A DNA stretch of 64,000 nucleotides from Marinococcus luteus_A (GTDB lineage Bacteria > Bacillota > Bacilli > Bacillales > Marinococcaceae). Below, piece after piece: positions 1 to 9,011 of this stretch. The notes under the pieces were generated by a model. It saw only the letters and a program-made list of their open reading frames with translations, was not told the DNA's origin and made no database searches. Positions within the stretch are counted from its first letter, which is position 1. Every line of letters begins with the position of its first letter. Position numbers and translations under genes: made by a program. The stretch lies in the NCBI RefSeq assembly GCF_034497705.1, contig NZ_JAXRUV010000009.1:1-64000 (forward strand), read 5' to 3'.

Positions 1-18
1 TCTTTTTATCATAGCACG

Positions 19-64
19 AAAAAAACTGCCGACAAGCTCTAAAATGAGAGTCATTGTCGACAGT
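19..64 (-). terminator. Intrinsic terminator, leftward
   Basis: An 11-nt arm at 25-35 pairs with 54-64 (one G-U pair when read on the minus strand), followed on that strand by seven T. The only leftward genes that could feed it are the chromate-transporter operon, which has no terminator of its own before 730. Its transcript may therefore run antisense through the methyltransferase gene to stop here. Confidence 0.55.
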
Positions 65-69
65 CTGAG

Positions 70-98
70 CCACCTTCTGCCAGGCAGAGGGTGGTTTT
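70..98 (+). terminator. Intrinsic terminator, rightward
   Basis: An 11-bp stem (70-80 with 84-94, one G-U pair) with a 3-nt loop is followed by TTTT. It probably ends a gene lying left of the window. It sits only 37 nt before the methyltransferase start. Confidence 0.6.
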
Positions 99-135
99 GT
101 TATACTATAAAAAAACAAAGATTGGCGGCGGTACG

Positions 136-738
136 ATGAACATGTTTCCTCTATTGTATACTCCGATCATGCAGTCGGTGGAAAAACAATTTCTTTATGC
201 ACTCCGGCAACAACACATTCCCTCTCTCTCTGGCCACGTACTCGAGATCGGCTCCGGTCCCGGAGCAAATTTTCCTTACTACCGGGCAGCCGCAAAAGTA
301 ACTGCCATCGAGCCGAATGACCGGATGCGCAAGCAGGCTATTCCCGCGCAGCTCCATGCGCATGCCCCCATTCGCACACTCGGTTCTTCAGCTGAACGGC
401 TGCCCTTTGAAGACAATACCTTCGACAGTCTTGTCTGTACACTCGTGCTCTGTTCTGTCGAAGACCCCATCCAGGTACTCGAGGAATTAAAACGGGTATG
501 TAAACCGGGTGCCGCGGCCTATTTTCTCGAGCATGTCCAGCTGCCCCAACCAGCGGCAGCGCGTGTCCAGCATAATATAACTCCGGTATGGAAGCACTTT
601 TGCGACGGCTGCCACCTCGATCGTCCCACCCGTTCGCACATTGAAAAGGCCGGATGGAGCATCACCGGAACCGACAGTTATTTTCAGGGATTTTTACTAT
701 CCATGCAGGCTGTTCTTCCTCCAGACCCGTCATCCTAA
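136..738 (+). CDS. Class I SAM-dependent methyltransferase
   Basis: A 200-residue protein of the small UbiE/Methyltransf_11 type. Motif I (VLEIGSGPGANF, about residues 36-47) forms the SAM-binding glycine loop, IEPND is the acidic motif II, and LPFEDNTFDSLVCTLVLCSV (about 98-117) matches the post-I/motif IV stretch. The substrate cannot be told from sequence; relatives act on small molecules or quinone-like compounds. The ATG at 136 is preferred over the in-frame GTG at 91 because a GGCGGCGG stretch precedes it and the extra 15 residues look non-native. The gene end overlaps the convergent chromate-transporter gene by 9 bp. Confidence 0.8.
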   Translation: MNMFPLLYTPIMQSVEKQFLYALRQQHIPSLSGHVLEIGSGPGANFPYYRAAAKVTAIEPNDRMRKQAIPAQLHAHAPIRTLGSSAERLPFEDNTFDSLVCTLVLCSVEDPIQVLEELKRVCKPGAAAYFLEHVQLPQPAAARVQHNITPVWKHFCDGCHLDRPTRSHIEKAGWSITGTDSYFQGFLLSMQAVLPPDPSS

Positions 739-1260
739 AAACAAAATGCCGTAGATGATGGCAAGCACAACGACCAGCGCGGGATGCAGCTTCGTTTTTT
801 CAAGCAGCAGGTAGCTTGCCACAAGCATCCCGGCTGTCTGCCAGCCGCCCGCTCCTTCCCAGGCATTGGTGAAAAACTGCAGCGTTAATATGCCGAGCAG
901 TACTCCAATGACCGGACGGACGTAGGCGGTGAGCCGTTTCACCTTCGGGGAGTGACGGTATTTGTACAAAAAGCCCATTAGAACGATCATTAAAATTAAC
1001 GACGGGGCAACGGTCGCAAACAGACCGGCAGCGAGCCCCGGCCAGCCGGCGACTTCATACCCTATGTAGCCGGCCATTTTTGTGGCAATCGGTCCGGGCA
1101 GGGCGTTACTGATGGCCAGCACTTCGCTGAACTCACCCACGCTCATCCATTCGTACCGGTTCACCACTTCATGCTGAATGAGCGGAATGGAGGCCGGTCC
1201 GCCGCCGTAGCCGAGAATACCCGGGATAAAAAACGCCATAAAAACCTCTAAGTAAATCAC
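730..1260 (-). CDS. ChrA-family transporter, second half-size subunit
   Basis: A 176-residue membrane protein of the CHR (chromate ion transporter) superfamily, short-chain type. It carries the family mark GYGGGPASIPL near the N-terminus and N-A-L-P-G-P-I-A-T-K-M-A-G-Y-I-G-Y further on. It is the partner of the preceding gene; short CHR proteins normally come as two homologous, oppositely oriented halves that together replace one long ChrA. The GTG start at 1260 overlaps the upstream stop by 4 bp and has AGGAGG ten nt before it, and it aligns best with the partner's N-terminus. The real substrate need not be chromate, see the operon context. Confidence 0.85.
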   Translation of the reverse strand: MIYLEVFMAFFIPGILGYGGGPASIPLIQHEVVNRYEWMSVGEFSEVLAISNALPGPIATKMAGYIGYEVAGWPGLAAGLFATVAPSLILMIVLMGFLYKYRHSPKVKRLTAYVRPVIGVLLGILTLQFFTNAWEGAGGWQTAGMLVASYLLLEKTKLHPALVVVLAIIYGILFLG

Positions 1261-1814
1261 GTGGAGGTTTCCTCCTCTCGTTTAGCAGGATCCTTCTGAA
1301 TCAGTGCTGCAATCAGAAGCACCGCGATAACGATCGCCGGATGCACGCCGAGCACGCCAAGCACCACAGCGGCCCCGATAATAAATGCTATTGTCTTCGT
1401 CCAGCCCAGGTCGCCGCCGGATTTTTTAATAAATCCCCATGTCAGCACTCCCATCAGTACCGTCACTACGGGCAGTACTCCGTTTGCAAGTCCGCTCACC
1501 CACGAAGCGTCCCGGTATTGGGACAGGATGCTGAAAAACAAAATCATTAACAGTGCCGTGGGGGCGACAATCGCCGCCACTCCGTTCAACGCCCCAAGAA
1601 CACCGCCGCGGCTGTAGCCGATGTAGCCAGCAAGCTTTGTGACGATTGGTCCCGGAAGCGTATTGGCAATCGCGAGTGTATCGCCGAATTCCTCGTCGGT
1701 CATCCATTTGTAGTGCTCCACCACTTCTTTTTGCACGAGTGGAATCGACGCCGGGCCTCCCCCGTAGCCAAAAATGCCGACCCGGAAAAAGGCGAGAAAA
1801 ATTTTCCACTGCAT
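1257..1814 (-). CDS. ChrA-family transporter, first half-size subunit
   Basis: A 185-residue CHR-superfamily membrane protein, paralogous to the next gene (both have FGYGGGPASIPL-like and LPGPI-TK-AGYIGY motifs). The ATG at 1814 is chosen over an upstream in-frame ATG at 1913, because a GAGGTGG ribosome binding site lies 6 nt before it and the upstream reading runs back into the gamma-glutamyltransferase gene. It is the fourth gene of the leftward GntR operon, 23 nt after the gamma-glutamyltransferase-like gene. In B. subtilis a similar transporter pair (ywrA/ywrB) sits beside the related ywrD gene, from memory. Confidence 0.85.
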   Translation of the reverse strand: MQWKIFLAFFRVGIFGYGGGPASIPLVQKEVVEHYKWMTDEEFGDTLAIANTLPGPIVTKLAGYIGYSRGGVLGALNGVAAIVAPTALLMILFFSILSQYRDASWVSGLANGVLPVVTVLMGVLTWGFIKKSGGDLGWTKTIAFIIGAAVVLGVLGVHPAIVIAVLLIAALIQKDPAKREEETST

Positions 1815-1837
1815 CACTTCCACCTCTTCTCTCTTTA

Positions 1838-3451
1838 TTACCAGGCAGCTACGTTGCCGTCTGTGCGGGATTCGCTTCCCCCGCAGAGTACTCCGGTTTC
1901 CGGATCTCTCCATATAATCTGTCCACGGCCAAAGCTCGAGGATTCTGTTTCTATTTTCACCGTATGTCCTTTCCGGTTCAGCGCCTGAGCGGCTGCCGCA
2001 GAGAAGTCAGGCTCCACCGTAACCAGCTTATCCCGCTTCCACTGCCATCTCGGTGCATCCAGAGCAGCCTGCGGATGAAGGCCGAAATCTATGGTATTCA
2101 TAATCATCTGCATATGGCCCTGGGGCTGCATGAATTCCCCCATCACCCCGAACGGTCCCACGGGTTCACTGCCCTTAGTCAAAAAGCCGGGAATAATCGT
2201 ATGATACGGGCGTTTTCCGGGCATCAGCCCATTGGCGTGCTTTTCATCCATGGAAAAATTGTGCGCCCGGTTATGCAGGGCAATTCCGGTTTCCGGCACG
2301 ACCATTCCCGAGCCGAAGCCCATGTAATTGCTCTGGATAAATGAAACCATATTGCCTTCTTCATCAGCCGCTGCCAGGTACACTGTGCCTCCGCTGCTTG
2401 GATCCCCTGCTTCGGGTACCTTCGCTTCGTTTCCAATTTCACCGCGCCGGGCCTCCCCGTAAGTATCCGAGAGCAGCTCTTCGGTGGTCCGGGTCATGGC
2501 ATCCGGCTGGGCGACATATTTCTCTCCGTCCGCAAATGCAAGCTTCATCGCCTCCATCTGATGATGAAGGGTGTTGATGCTGTCGCGATCCTGAAAATCA
2601 TATCCCTTCAATATATTCAGTGCCATTAAAGCAACAATCCCCTGGCCATTCGGCGGAATTTCCCAGACGTCATATCCTTTGTAATGCACCGAAATCGGCT
2701 TCACCCAATCCGGCTTGTACAGCGCCAGATCCTTGGAGCGCAGATAGCCACCCTCTTCCCTCATGTAGGTGTCTATTTTTTTCGCCAGGTCTCCGCGGTA
2801 AAACGATTCTGCATTTGTTTCAGCAATTTCCTTTAACGTCTCCGCATGCTCCTTGGAGCTCCACAGCTCTCCCGCTGTTGGCGTGCGGCCCTCCGGCGCG
2901 AATACCCGGCTCCAGTCGGCAAATACTGTCGGATCAAGCTCTTGTTCCAGTGTTTCAAAGGCAGACGCCCACAGCGTTGCAAGCGTGGACGCTACCGGAT
3001 AGCCTTCCTCAGCGTAAGCCACAGCTGGAGCGATCAATTCGGAAAATGGAAGCTTACCGAAAGCACGCGACAGCTCGGCCCAGGCGGCCGGAGCCCCGGG
3101 CACGGTAATCGGAACCGGCCCCCGTTTTGGCATCTCGTCGTAGCCGTCTTTGTACAGCCCGTCGATGGAAAGCTCCTCCGGTGCGTAGCCGCTGGCATTC
3201 AGGCCATGGAGCTCGCCGTCCACCCAGACGAGCGCAAAGGCGTCACCTCCGATGCCGTTGGATGTCGGCTCGAGTACGGTCAGGCTTGCCGCTACAGCAA
3301 CAGCTGCATCCACAGCGTTGCCTCCTTTTTTTAAGATGTCGAGACCTATCTGGGAAGCAAGCGGCTGCGATGTTGCCACCATACCTTTTTTACCATATGT
3401 CGGTGTACGGTAGGATGCATATGGATGATGGTGCGGATCAAATGAAATCAT
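1838..3451 (-). CDS. Gamma-glutamyltransferase-like Ntn hydrolase (YwrD-like)
   Basis: A 537-residue member of the gamma-glutamyltranspeptidase family. These enzymes cleave themselves before a catalytic threonine; here it is Thr356 in S-S-G-G-T-V-Y-L-A. Other family marks are GGNAVDAAVA (about 43-52), PTSNGIGGDAF (about 62-72) and GKRPYHTIIP in the C-terminal half. No signal peptide is visible, unlike secreted GGT, so it probably acts in the cytoplasm, as expected of YwrD. It may hydrolyse a gamma-glutamyl or related amide taken up by the linked carriers; that is inference. It lies 15 nt after the amidase gene. Confidence 0.85.
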   Translation of the reverse strand: MISFDPHHHPYASYRTPTYGKKGMVATSQPLASQIGLDILKKGGNAVDAAVAVAASLTVLEPTSNGIGGDAFALVWVDGELHGLNASGYAPEELSIDGLYKDGYDEMPKRGPVPITVPGAPAAWAELSRAFGKLPFSELIAPAVAYAEEGYPVASTLATLWASAFETLEQELDPTVFADWSRVFAPEGRTPTAGELWSSKEHAETLKEIAETNAESFYRGDLAKKIDTYMREEGGYLRSKDLALYKPDWVKPISVHYKGYDVWEIPPNGQGIVALMALNILKGYDFQDRDSINTLHHQMEAMKLAFADGEKYVAQPDAMTRTTEELLSDTYGEARRGEIGNEAKVPEAGDPSSGGTVYLAAADEEGNMVSFIQSNYMGFGSGMVVPETGIALHNRAHNFSMDEKHANGLMPGKRPYHTIIPGFLTKGSEPVGPFGVMGEFMQPQGHMQMIMNTIDFGLHPQAALDAPRWQWKRDKLVTVEPDFSAAAAQALNRKGHTVKIETESSSFGRGQIIWRDPETGVLCGGSESRTDGNVAAW

Positions 3452-3466
3452 GATAATCGCTCCCTT

Positions 3467-4651
3467 TTATGAATCATTGTATTGAAGATTTCGGACGACA
3501 TGCTGGATAAATGAAAGCAGCCGGCGGTCATCGTTCCGATTGGCGATAATTGAAATCGAGATTGGGGCTTTCCCCGACATTTCCACTGGAATGGTCACCT
3601 GGGGCAGCCCGCCGATACCCGCAATACAGGTCAGCTGCATCGTTCGTTTCCGCACCGCCTGGATCTCGTCTTCCCCGGCCTGAATTTTCGGAGCCGGCCC
3701 GGGCACGGTCGGAATAACCATCACCGTGTCTTGTCCGAGCCTTTGCTGCAATTCATCTCGCAATTGTTTCCGTTTTTCAAATATGTGGCGATAATCCTCC
3801 CTCCGGGTGCCTGCGGCAAATGCAAACCGGTCCCGGACGCCGGGTCCAAACGTCGGTTTATGCTCCCTGATCCATTCCCGATGCATTTCTCCAATTTCCA
3901 CTGCCTGCTGCAGTCGAAAAACCTCGGCCCATTCTGCGAGCGAGTTTGCCGCCAGTCTGTTTTCATTCAGCGTTTCTGCCTGCGCCTGCACGGCGGAAAA
4001 CACCTTTCCAAGCGCCTGCTTGTATTCATTGGCATATTCCGTCCACGCCTCTTCTTCCCACCAGATCGTCCGGTACGGGGCCTCTTCCTCCCCCGCTGGA
4101 AGCAGCGCATCTCCTACCTGCTGTAAAACCTTGGGGTCTCTGCTCATCCAGCCGACAGTGTCAAAGCTCGGAGCGAGCGGAACGACGCCTTCAAGCGATA
4201 CAGCCCCGTGTGTCGGACGTATGCCGTACAAACCGCAATAGGATGATGGCACGCGCACCGAGCCGCCTGTATCGGTGCCAAGGGCAAAATCAGTGCTGCC
4301 GGCCGCTGCCGCTGAGGCCGAGCCGCTCGATGATCCGCCTGGTATTGCTTCTGGATCGGCCGGATTGACCGGCATGCCGTAATGCACATTGTCACCGTGC
4401 AGGCTGTACATTAACTCGTCGCTGATGGTCGTTCCCGTCAGCGCAGCCCCGCTCCGAAGCAGGCGTTCAATCGCCGGCGCAGTAGCTGTGTTTTCCGGGT
4501 GAGTTCGAAGCCATTCCGGATGGCCTGCAGACGTTTTTTCGCCGTGAATCGCGAACACGTCCTTCACTGTAAACGTATAGTCGGAAAGATTCCCACTCAT
4601 CGTAGGTTCGAGCCGCAGGTTCTTATTCATAAATGCTTCCTGTTTATTCAT
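3467..4651 (-). CDS. Amidase-signature hydrolase
   Basis: A 394-residue amidase-signature (AS) enzyme. The Ser-cisSer-Lys triad is visible: Lys30 in FTVKD, the GGSSSGSA loop near residue 104, and the nucleophile serine in GTDTGGS near residue 128. The N-terminus is much shorter than in GatA-like members, as in compact amidases. The ATG at 4651 overlaps the GntR stop and is preceded by GAGGAGG; another ATG at 4630 is possible. It probably hydrolyses an amide or carbamate whose product is handled by the next enzyme and the ChrA pair. The substrate is unknown. Confidence 0.85.
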   Translation of the reverse strand: MNKQEAFMNKNLRLEPTMSGNLSDYTFTVKDVFAIHGEKTSAGHPEWLRTHPENTATAPAIERLLRSGAALTGTTISDELMYSLHGDNVHYGMPVNPADPEAIPGGSSSGSASAAAAGSTDFALGTDTGGSVRVPSSYCGLYGIRPTHGAVSLEGVVPLAPSFDTVGWMSRDPKVLQQVGDALLPAGEEEAPYRTIWWEEEAWTEYANEYKQALGKVFSAVQAQAETLNENRLAANSLAEWAEVFRLQQAVEIGEMHREWIREHKPTFGPGVRDRFAFAAGTRREDYRHIFEKRKQLRDELQQRLGQDTVMVIPTVPGPAPKIQAGEDEIQAVRKRTMQLTCIAGIGGLPQVTIPVEMSGKAPISISIIANRNDDRRLLSFIQHVVRNLQYNDS

Positions 4652-5318
4652 TTGTCGAATCCTCCTCGGAAATGGCCTGGATAATGGCTTCGGCCGTTTT
4701 TTCCGCATGCTTTCCGTTCAGCCGAAGCAGTTCTTCACGCTTGTTCTCCTGCAGCAGCACAAGCATCTGCTTGTGTTCCTGCTGAGACATATGGATCGAG
4801 TGTATGTCTGAATCAATATTTGTATAGATATTCATGTACGCTTCAATTCGACTCCATACGTATTCGAGTGATTTTAGCAGCGGTTCGGAGCGGGAAGCCT
4901 CGTACCAGATCTGGTGAAACAACCGATTCTGCTTTCTCCACTCCACCGGCTCCGAAGCGTACTGGTCCATTTCGGCAATTCGTTCCTGAAGCCTGCGCAG
5001 GCTCTCTTCATTCATCTGTTCAAAGGCCCAGGCTACCGCCAGTTCTTCGAGTTTATTACGGATCGCAAACAGCTCTCGGACTTCACTGACAGACAGCGAA
5101 CTCACATAGACACTTCGTTTTTCTTCGAACAAAAAGCCTTCTGTTTTCAGCGTCGTAATCGCTTCCCGTACCGGCATTGTGCTTACCCCGAAATCCCCCG
5201 CAATCTGCCGGATGGTCACCTTCTCCCCAGGCCTCCGCTCTCCCTGAATGATCTGCTGCTTCAGCAGTTTGTATACTTCTGTGCGTAACGTTGAGACATG
5301 CAAAGACGGTTGATTCAC
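4644..5318 (-). CDS. GntR/FadR-type transcriptional regulator (FCD domain)
   Basis: An N-terminal winged helix (ERRPGEKVTIRQIAGDFGVS, then TMPVREAITTLKTEGF) is followed by an all-helical FCD ligand domain with the usual spread of Asp/His residues (NRLFHQIWYEAS, SQQEHKQML). I place the start at GTG 5318, which has AAAGGAG 8 nt upstream; an in-frame ATG at 5354 would put a near-perfect operator inside the coding region. It is the first gene of a tight five-gene operon and probably represses it, responding to an organic acid or amino-acid derivative. Confidence 0.85.
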   Translation of the reverse strand: MNQPSLHVSTLRTEVYKLLKQQIIQGERRPGEKVTIRQIAGDFGVSTMPVREAITTLKTEGFLFEEKRSVYVSSLSVSEVRELFAIRNKLEELAVAWAFEQMNEESLRRLQERIAEMDQYASEPVEWRKQNRLFHQIWYEASRSEPLLKSLEYVWSRIEAYMNIYTNIDSDIHSIHMSQQEHKQMLVLLQENKREELLRLNGKHAEKTAEAIIQAISEEDSTNE

Positions 5319-5330
5319 AGCACTCGCTCC

Positions 5331-5351
5331 TTTGTGATCTGTGATCACAAA
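5331..5351. promoter_or_regulatory. Probable GntR operator (9-3-9 inverted repeat)
   Basis: Perfect 9-nt arms TTTGTGATC (5331-5339) and GATCACAAA (5343-5351) are separated by 3 nt. The site lies just upstream of the GntR ribosome binding site and about 12 nt downstream of the proposed -10 box, an ideal place for autorepression. Confidence 0.75.
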
Positions 5352-5362
5352 CATTTTTTATT

Positions 5363-5390
5363 ATTTTAGCAGAAAAATCCTCTTCTGCAA
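5363..5390 (-). promoter_or_regulatory. Candidate sigma-A promoter of the GntR operon
   Basis: Reading leftward, TTGCAG (5390-5385) and TAAAAT (5368-5363) are spaced by 16 nt. Transcription would begin just before the 9-3-9 operator. Confidence 0.5.
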
Positions 5391-5464
5391 ACTAGTTTTT
5401 AGTTTACTTTATCGACGCCTTTCCTTCATATTTAAATGAAGAGAAGCTCAAGGAGGACGATACA

Positions 5465-6199
5465 ATGACAACACTAGTAACCGGAGTGAGCCATGATCAG
5501 GGAATAGGTGCTGCCGTCTGCCGTCTGCTTGCCGAGCGGGGGGAAAATATTATTTTCACTACCTGGGGCTCAGACATCGACTGGGCTGCAGAATTTAAAC
5601 TGCATCTCGAAAACCGTGGCATCGAAATTTATTATATCGAAGCTGATTTCTCGAACCCGGGCGCACCGGATGAGCTCCTCGAACAGCTGAACGAGCTGCC
5701 TCTGTTTCCGACCGCACTCGTCAATAACGCTGCCTATTCAGCCAACGACAGCTACGAGCGCCTGAACGGGGAATCGCTTGATGAGCATTATTACGTTAAT
5801 ATGCGTACCCCTTTTCTGCTTACCACGAAAATTGCCCAGCGGTGGATTGATTTTGGTATCACCGGAAAAATCGTAAACCTGACCTCCGGGCAGGATCTCG
5901 GACCGATGGTAAATGAGATTGCCTACGTATCTACGAAAGCAGCGGTTCGGGCATTTACCGAATCCCTTGCTGCCGAGCTCGCCCCGTATGACATCAACGT
6001 TAACGCCGTCAACCCGGGTCCGACCAACACCGGATGGATGGACCCGGCTATGGAAAAAGAGCTGTCGAAAAAGTTCAGTAAAGGCCGGATTGGGCAGCCG
6101 GAAGACGCAGCCAAAGCAATCGCCTTTCTGCTGTCAGACGAGTCGGAATGGATCGTCGGACAGGTCATTCACTCCGAAGGCGGATTTTTACGCAGCTAA
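5465..6199 (+). CDS. SDR-family oxidoreductase
   Basis: A 244-residue short-chain dehydrogenase/reductase. The cofactor loop TGVSHDQGIG is at residues 6-15, NNAAYS is the NAG-like motif, a serine lies in NLTSGQ, and the catalytic Tyr154-x3-Lys158 in YVSTK. The C-terminus has the NPGPTNTGWM and G-Q-V-I-H-S-E-G-G signatures of FabG-like enzymes. An AAGGAGG site precedes the ATG. It is divergent from the GntR operon with about 146 bp between starts, so it might share that control. The substrate is unknown. Confidence 0.85.
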   Translation: MTTLVTGVSHDQGIGAAVCRLLAERGENIIFTTWGSDIDWAAEFKLHLENRGIEIYYIEADFSNPGAPDELLEQLNELPLFPTALVNNAAYSANDSYERLNGESLDEHYYVNMRTPFLLTTKIAQRWIDFGITGKIVNLTSGQDLGPMVNEIAYVSTKAAVRAFTESLAAELAPYDINVNAVNPGPTNTGWMDPAMEKELSKKFSKGRIGQPEDAAKAIAFLLSDESEWIVGQVIHSEGGFLRS

Positions 6200-6205
6200 G
6201 GCCCG

Positions 6206-6405
6206 CACGACGCGGGTCAGTTCGACGTTGCTACAGGACGTAGCGGTTTTAGTCGAACATCCTTATAAAACCTAAGCTTTTCTATTGTCCAGCTCCGGGT
6301 GTTACCATCCCACTCCGTTCGTGATTTCAGAGCATTTGTGACTTCGTCTCAACTGCCTGAAACCGACGAGCCGTCGGAGATGGTGATCAAACACCCTTCG
6401 CATTT
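6206..6405. repeat. Putative interspersed hairpin repeat
   Basis: A noncoding stretch made of nested inverted repeats: GTTCGAC/GTCGAAC enclosing GCTAC/GTAGC (about 6219-6255), GGGTGTTACCATC near 6298 matched by the complement GATGGTG...AACACCC near 6378-6395, and CCGACG-agc-CGTCGG near 6362-6376. It resembles short noncoding repeats that I recall being scattered through haloalkaliphilic Bacillaceae genomes. Only one copy is present here, so its repeat status is inferred. Confidence 0.4.
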
Positions 6406-6430
6406 CTATTCACCTTGCACAACATTTCTT

Positions 6431-6477
6431 TTGTTAACTTTGTTCAGTTTGTCTATATTAATCTGTAAGCGTTTTCT
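6431..6477 (+). promoter_or_regulatory. Promoter with CcpA cre site for the ABC ATPase gene
   Basis: TTGTTA (6431-6436), 17 nt, TATATT (6454-6459) form a good sigma-A promoter. A cre-like element TGTAAGCGTTTTCT (6464-6477) matches 13 of 14 consensus positions and covers the expected transcription start, which predicts repression by CcpA in good carbon sources. Confidence 0.75.
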
Positions 6478-6529
6478 TTAATATGAACAACAGATAACAT
6501 AAACCTTCTTCAAAAGGAGCGAACATATT

Positions 6530-7663
<1,134 letters not shown>

Positions 7664-7674
7664 AGCAGAATCAG

Positions 7675-7707
7675 GCATCTGTTCCCATTCGGAACGGGTG
7701 CTTTTTT
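7675..7707 (+). terminator. Terminator of the ABC ATPase gene
   Basis: An 11-bp stem (7675-7685 with 7691-7701, some G-U) with a 5-nt loop is followed by TTTTTT. Confidence 0.85.
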
Positions 7708-7843
7708 ATGCTTTTTTAGAAAAATTTTGCTCCCATTAAGCACAGTTTTATGTTTCCGGCTGTATAATGAAGGGAACGTGTACAAACGTCTTGATTTTCG
7801 TTTATTCCTTATTTATTTAAGAAAAGAGTGGTGATCGTAAAAC

Positions 7844-8950
7844 ATGTATCAATACAAATGGTTTCGTGTCTGCTTAGGTATTTTAGTCGTTTTAGCCATC
7901 GCCTTTATGGCTCGGCAGGTAGAATATATTTTTCAGCCATTATTCGTATTAGTAGGAACACTTGCTGCACCCATTATTATTTCGGGCATTTTAAGCTATT
8001 TGTTCCGGCCTTTTGTGACCCTTCTCTCCAAGTACATACCCCGTTCATTGTCTATTCTGCTATTGTACGGCGTGCTTGTTGGCGTCATAGTTCTGATTGT
8101 AAATCTGGTCGGCCCGATTATTGCCAGCCAGTTTAATCAGCTGATTAACCAGATTCCAAGGTACTTTGAACAGGTTCAGTCCTTTATCATGAACAATCAG
8201 AATCATCCGGCTGTGCAGCCGATCATGCAGGGGAACAATATTTCCATGGATTCTCTAGGCTCCCAGCTTCAGAATCAGGCCAGCACTATCACGGATTCTC
8301 TTGTTTCCACTATTGTTTCAATCGGAAGCGCCATTGTCAGCTTCTTCGTCATCCTGTTTGTTATTCCGTTTGTGCTTTTCTATATTCTGCGCGAAGGCCA
8401 CAAGCTTCCAGGCTTTATGCTGAAATTTGTAGACCGTGAGCATCGTCCAGAGGTACACAAAATCCTACAGGACATGGACCGAGCCCTTGCCAACTATATT
8501 CAGGGACAGATTACCGTCAGCTTTATCGTAGGTATTCTTTCCATGATCCTTTTCTGGATTATCGGTCTCGACTATGTGCTCATTCTCGGTATCATCTGCA
8601 TGCTGACGAATCTTGTACCTTTCGTTGGGCCGTTTATCGGCACTATACCAGCAGTAATCGTCGGCTTTTTCCAGTCGCCGGTAACCGCACTTCTGGTTAT
8701 TATCGGTGTCATTGTGATACAGCAGTTTGAATCCAACCTGATCTCGCCGCAGGTCATGGGACGAGTGCTGAAGGTACATCCCGTCACCGTCATTTTCGTT
8801 TTGCTGTTTGCAAGCGGCATGTTCGGCCTGCTCGGGCTCATTCTCGCAATACCAGCGTACGCCCTCATAAAAGTGGTCGTTACCAACCTGTACCGGATTT
8901 GGCAGATCAACCGGCGCGGGCACAAGCACCGCCGCGAAGAAATGATTTAA
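7844..8950 (+). CDS. AI-2E family transporter (PerM/YtvI-type membrane protein)
   Basis: A 368-residue multi-pass protein of the AI-2E exporter/UPF0118 family, with two N-terminal membrane segments, an amphipathic central stretch (about 85-150) and five C-terminal helices including the family motif PFVGPFIGTIPAVIVG. Members have been linked to autoinducer export, Na+/H+ antiport or general permease roles, so no substrate is assigned. A TATAAT box lies at 7763-7768. It is monocistronic. Confidence 0.85.
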   Translation: MYQYKWFRVCLGILVVLAIAFMARQVEYIFQPLFVLVGTLAAPIIISGILSYLFRPFVTLLSKYIPRSLSILLLYGVLVGVIVLIVNLVGPIIASQFNQLINQIPRYFEQVQSFIMNNQNHPAVQPIMQGNNISMDSLGSQLQNQASTITDSLVSTIVSIGSAIVSFFVILFVIPFVLFYILREGHKLPGFMLKFVDREHRPEVHKILQDMDRALANYIQGQITVSFIVGILSMILFWIIGLDYVLILGIICMLTNLVPFVGPFIGTIPAVIVGFFQSPVTALLVIIGVIVIQQFESNLISPQVMGRVLKVHPVTVIFVLLFASGMFGLLGLILAIPAYALIKVVVTNLYRIWQINRRGHKHRREEMI

Positions 8951-8958
8951 CCATAAGA

Positions 8959-8998
8959 AGCCGGCAGCCGCATGATTGTGCGTGCTGCCGGCTTTTTT
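8959..8998 (+). terminator. Terminator of the AI-2E family gene
   Basis: AGCCGGCAGC (8959-8968) pairs exactly with GCTGCCGGCT (8984-8993), followed by six T. Confidence 0.9.
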
Positions 8999-9011
8999 CT
9001 GCCGTTACATA

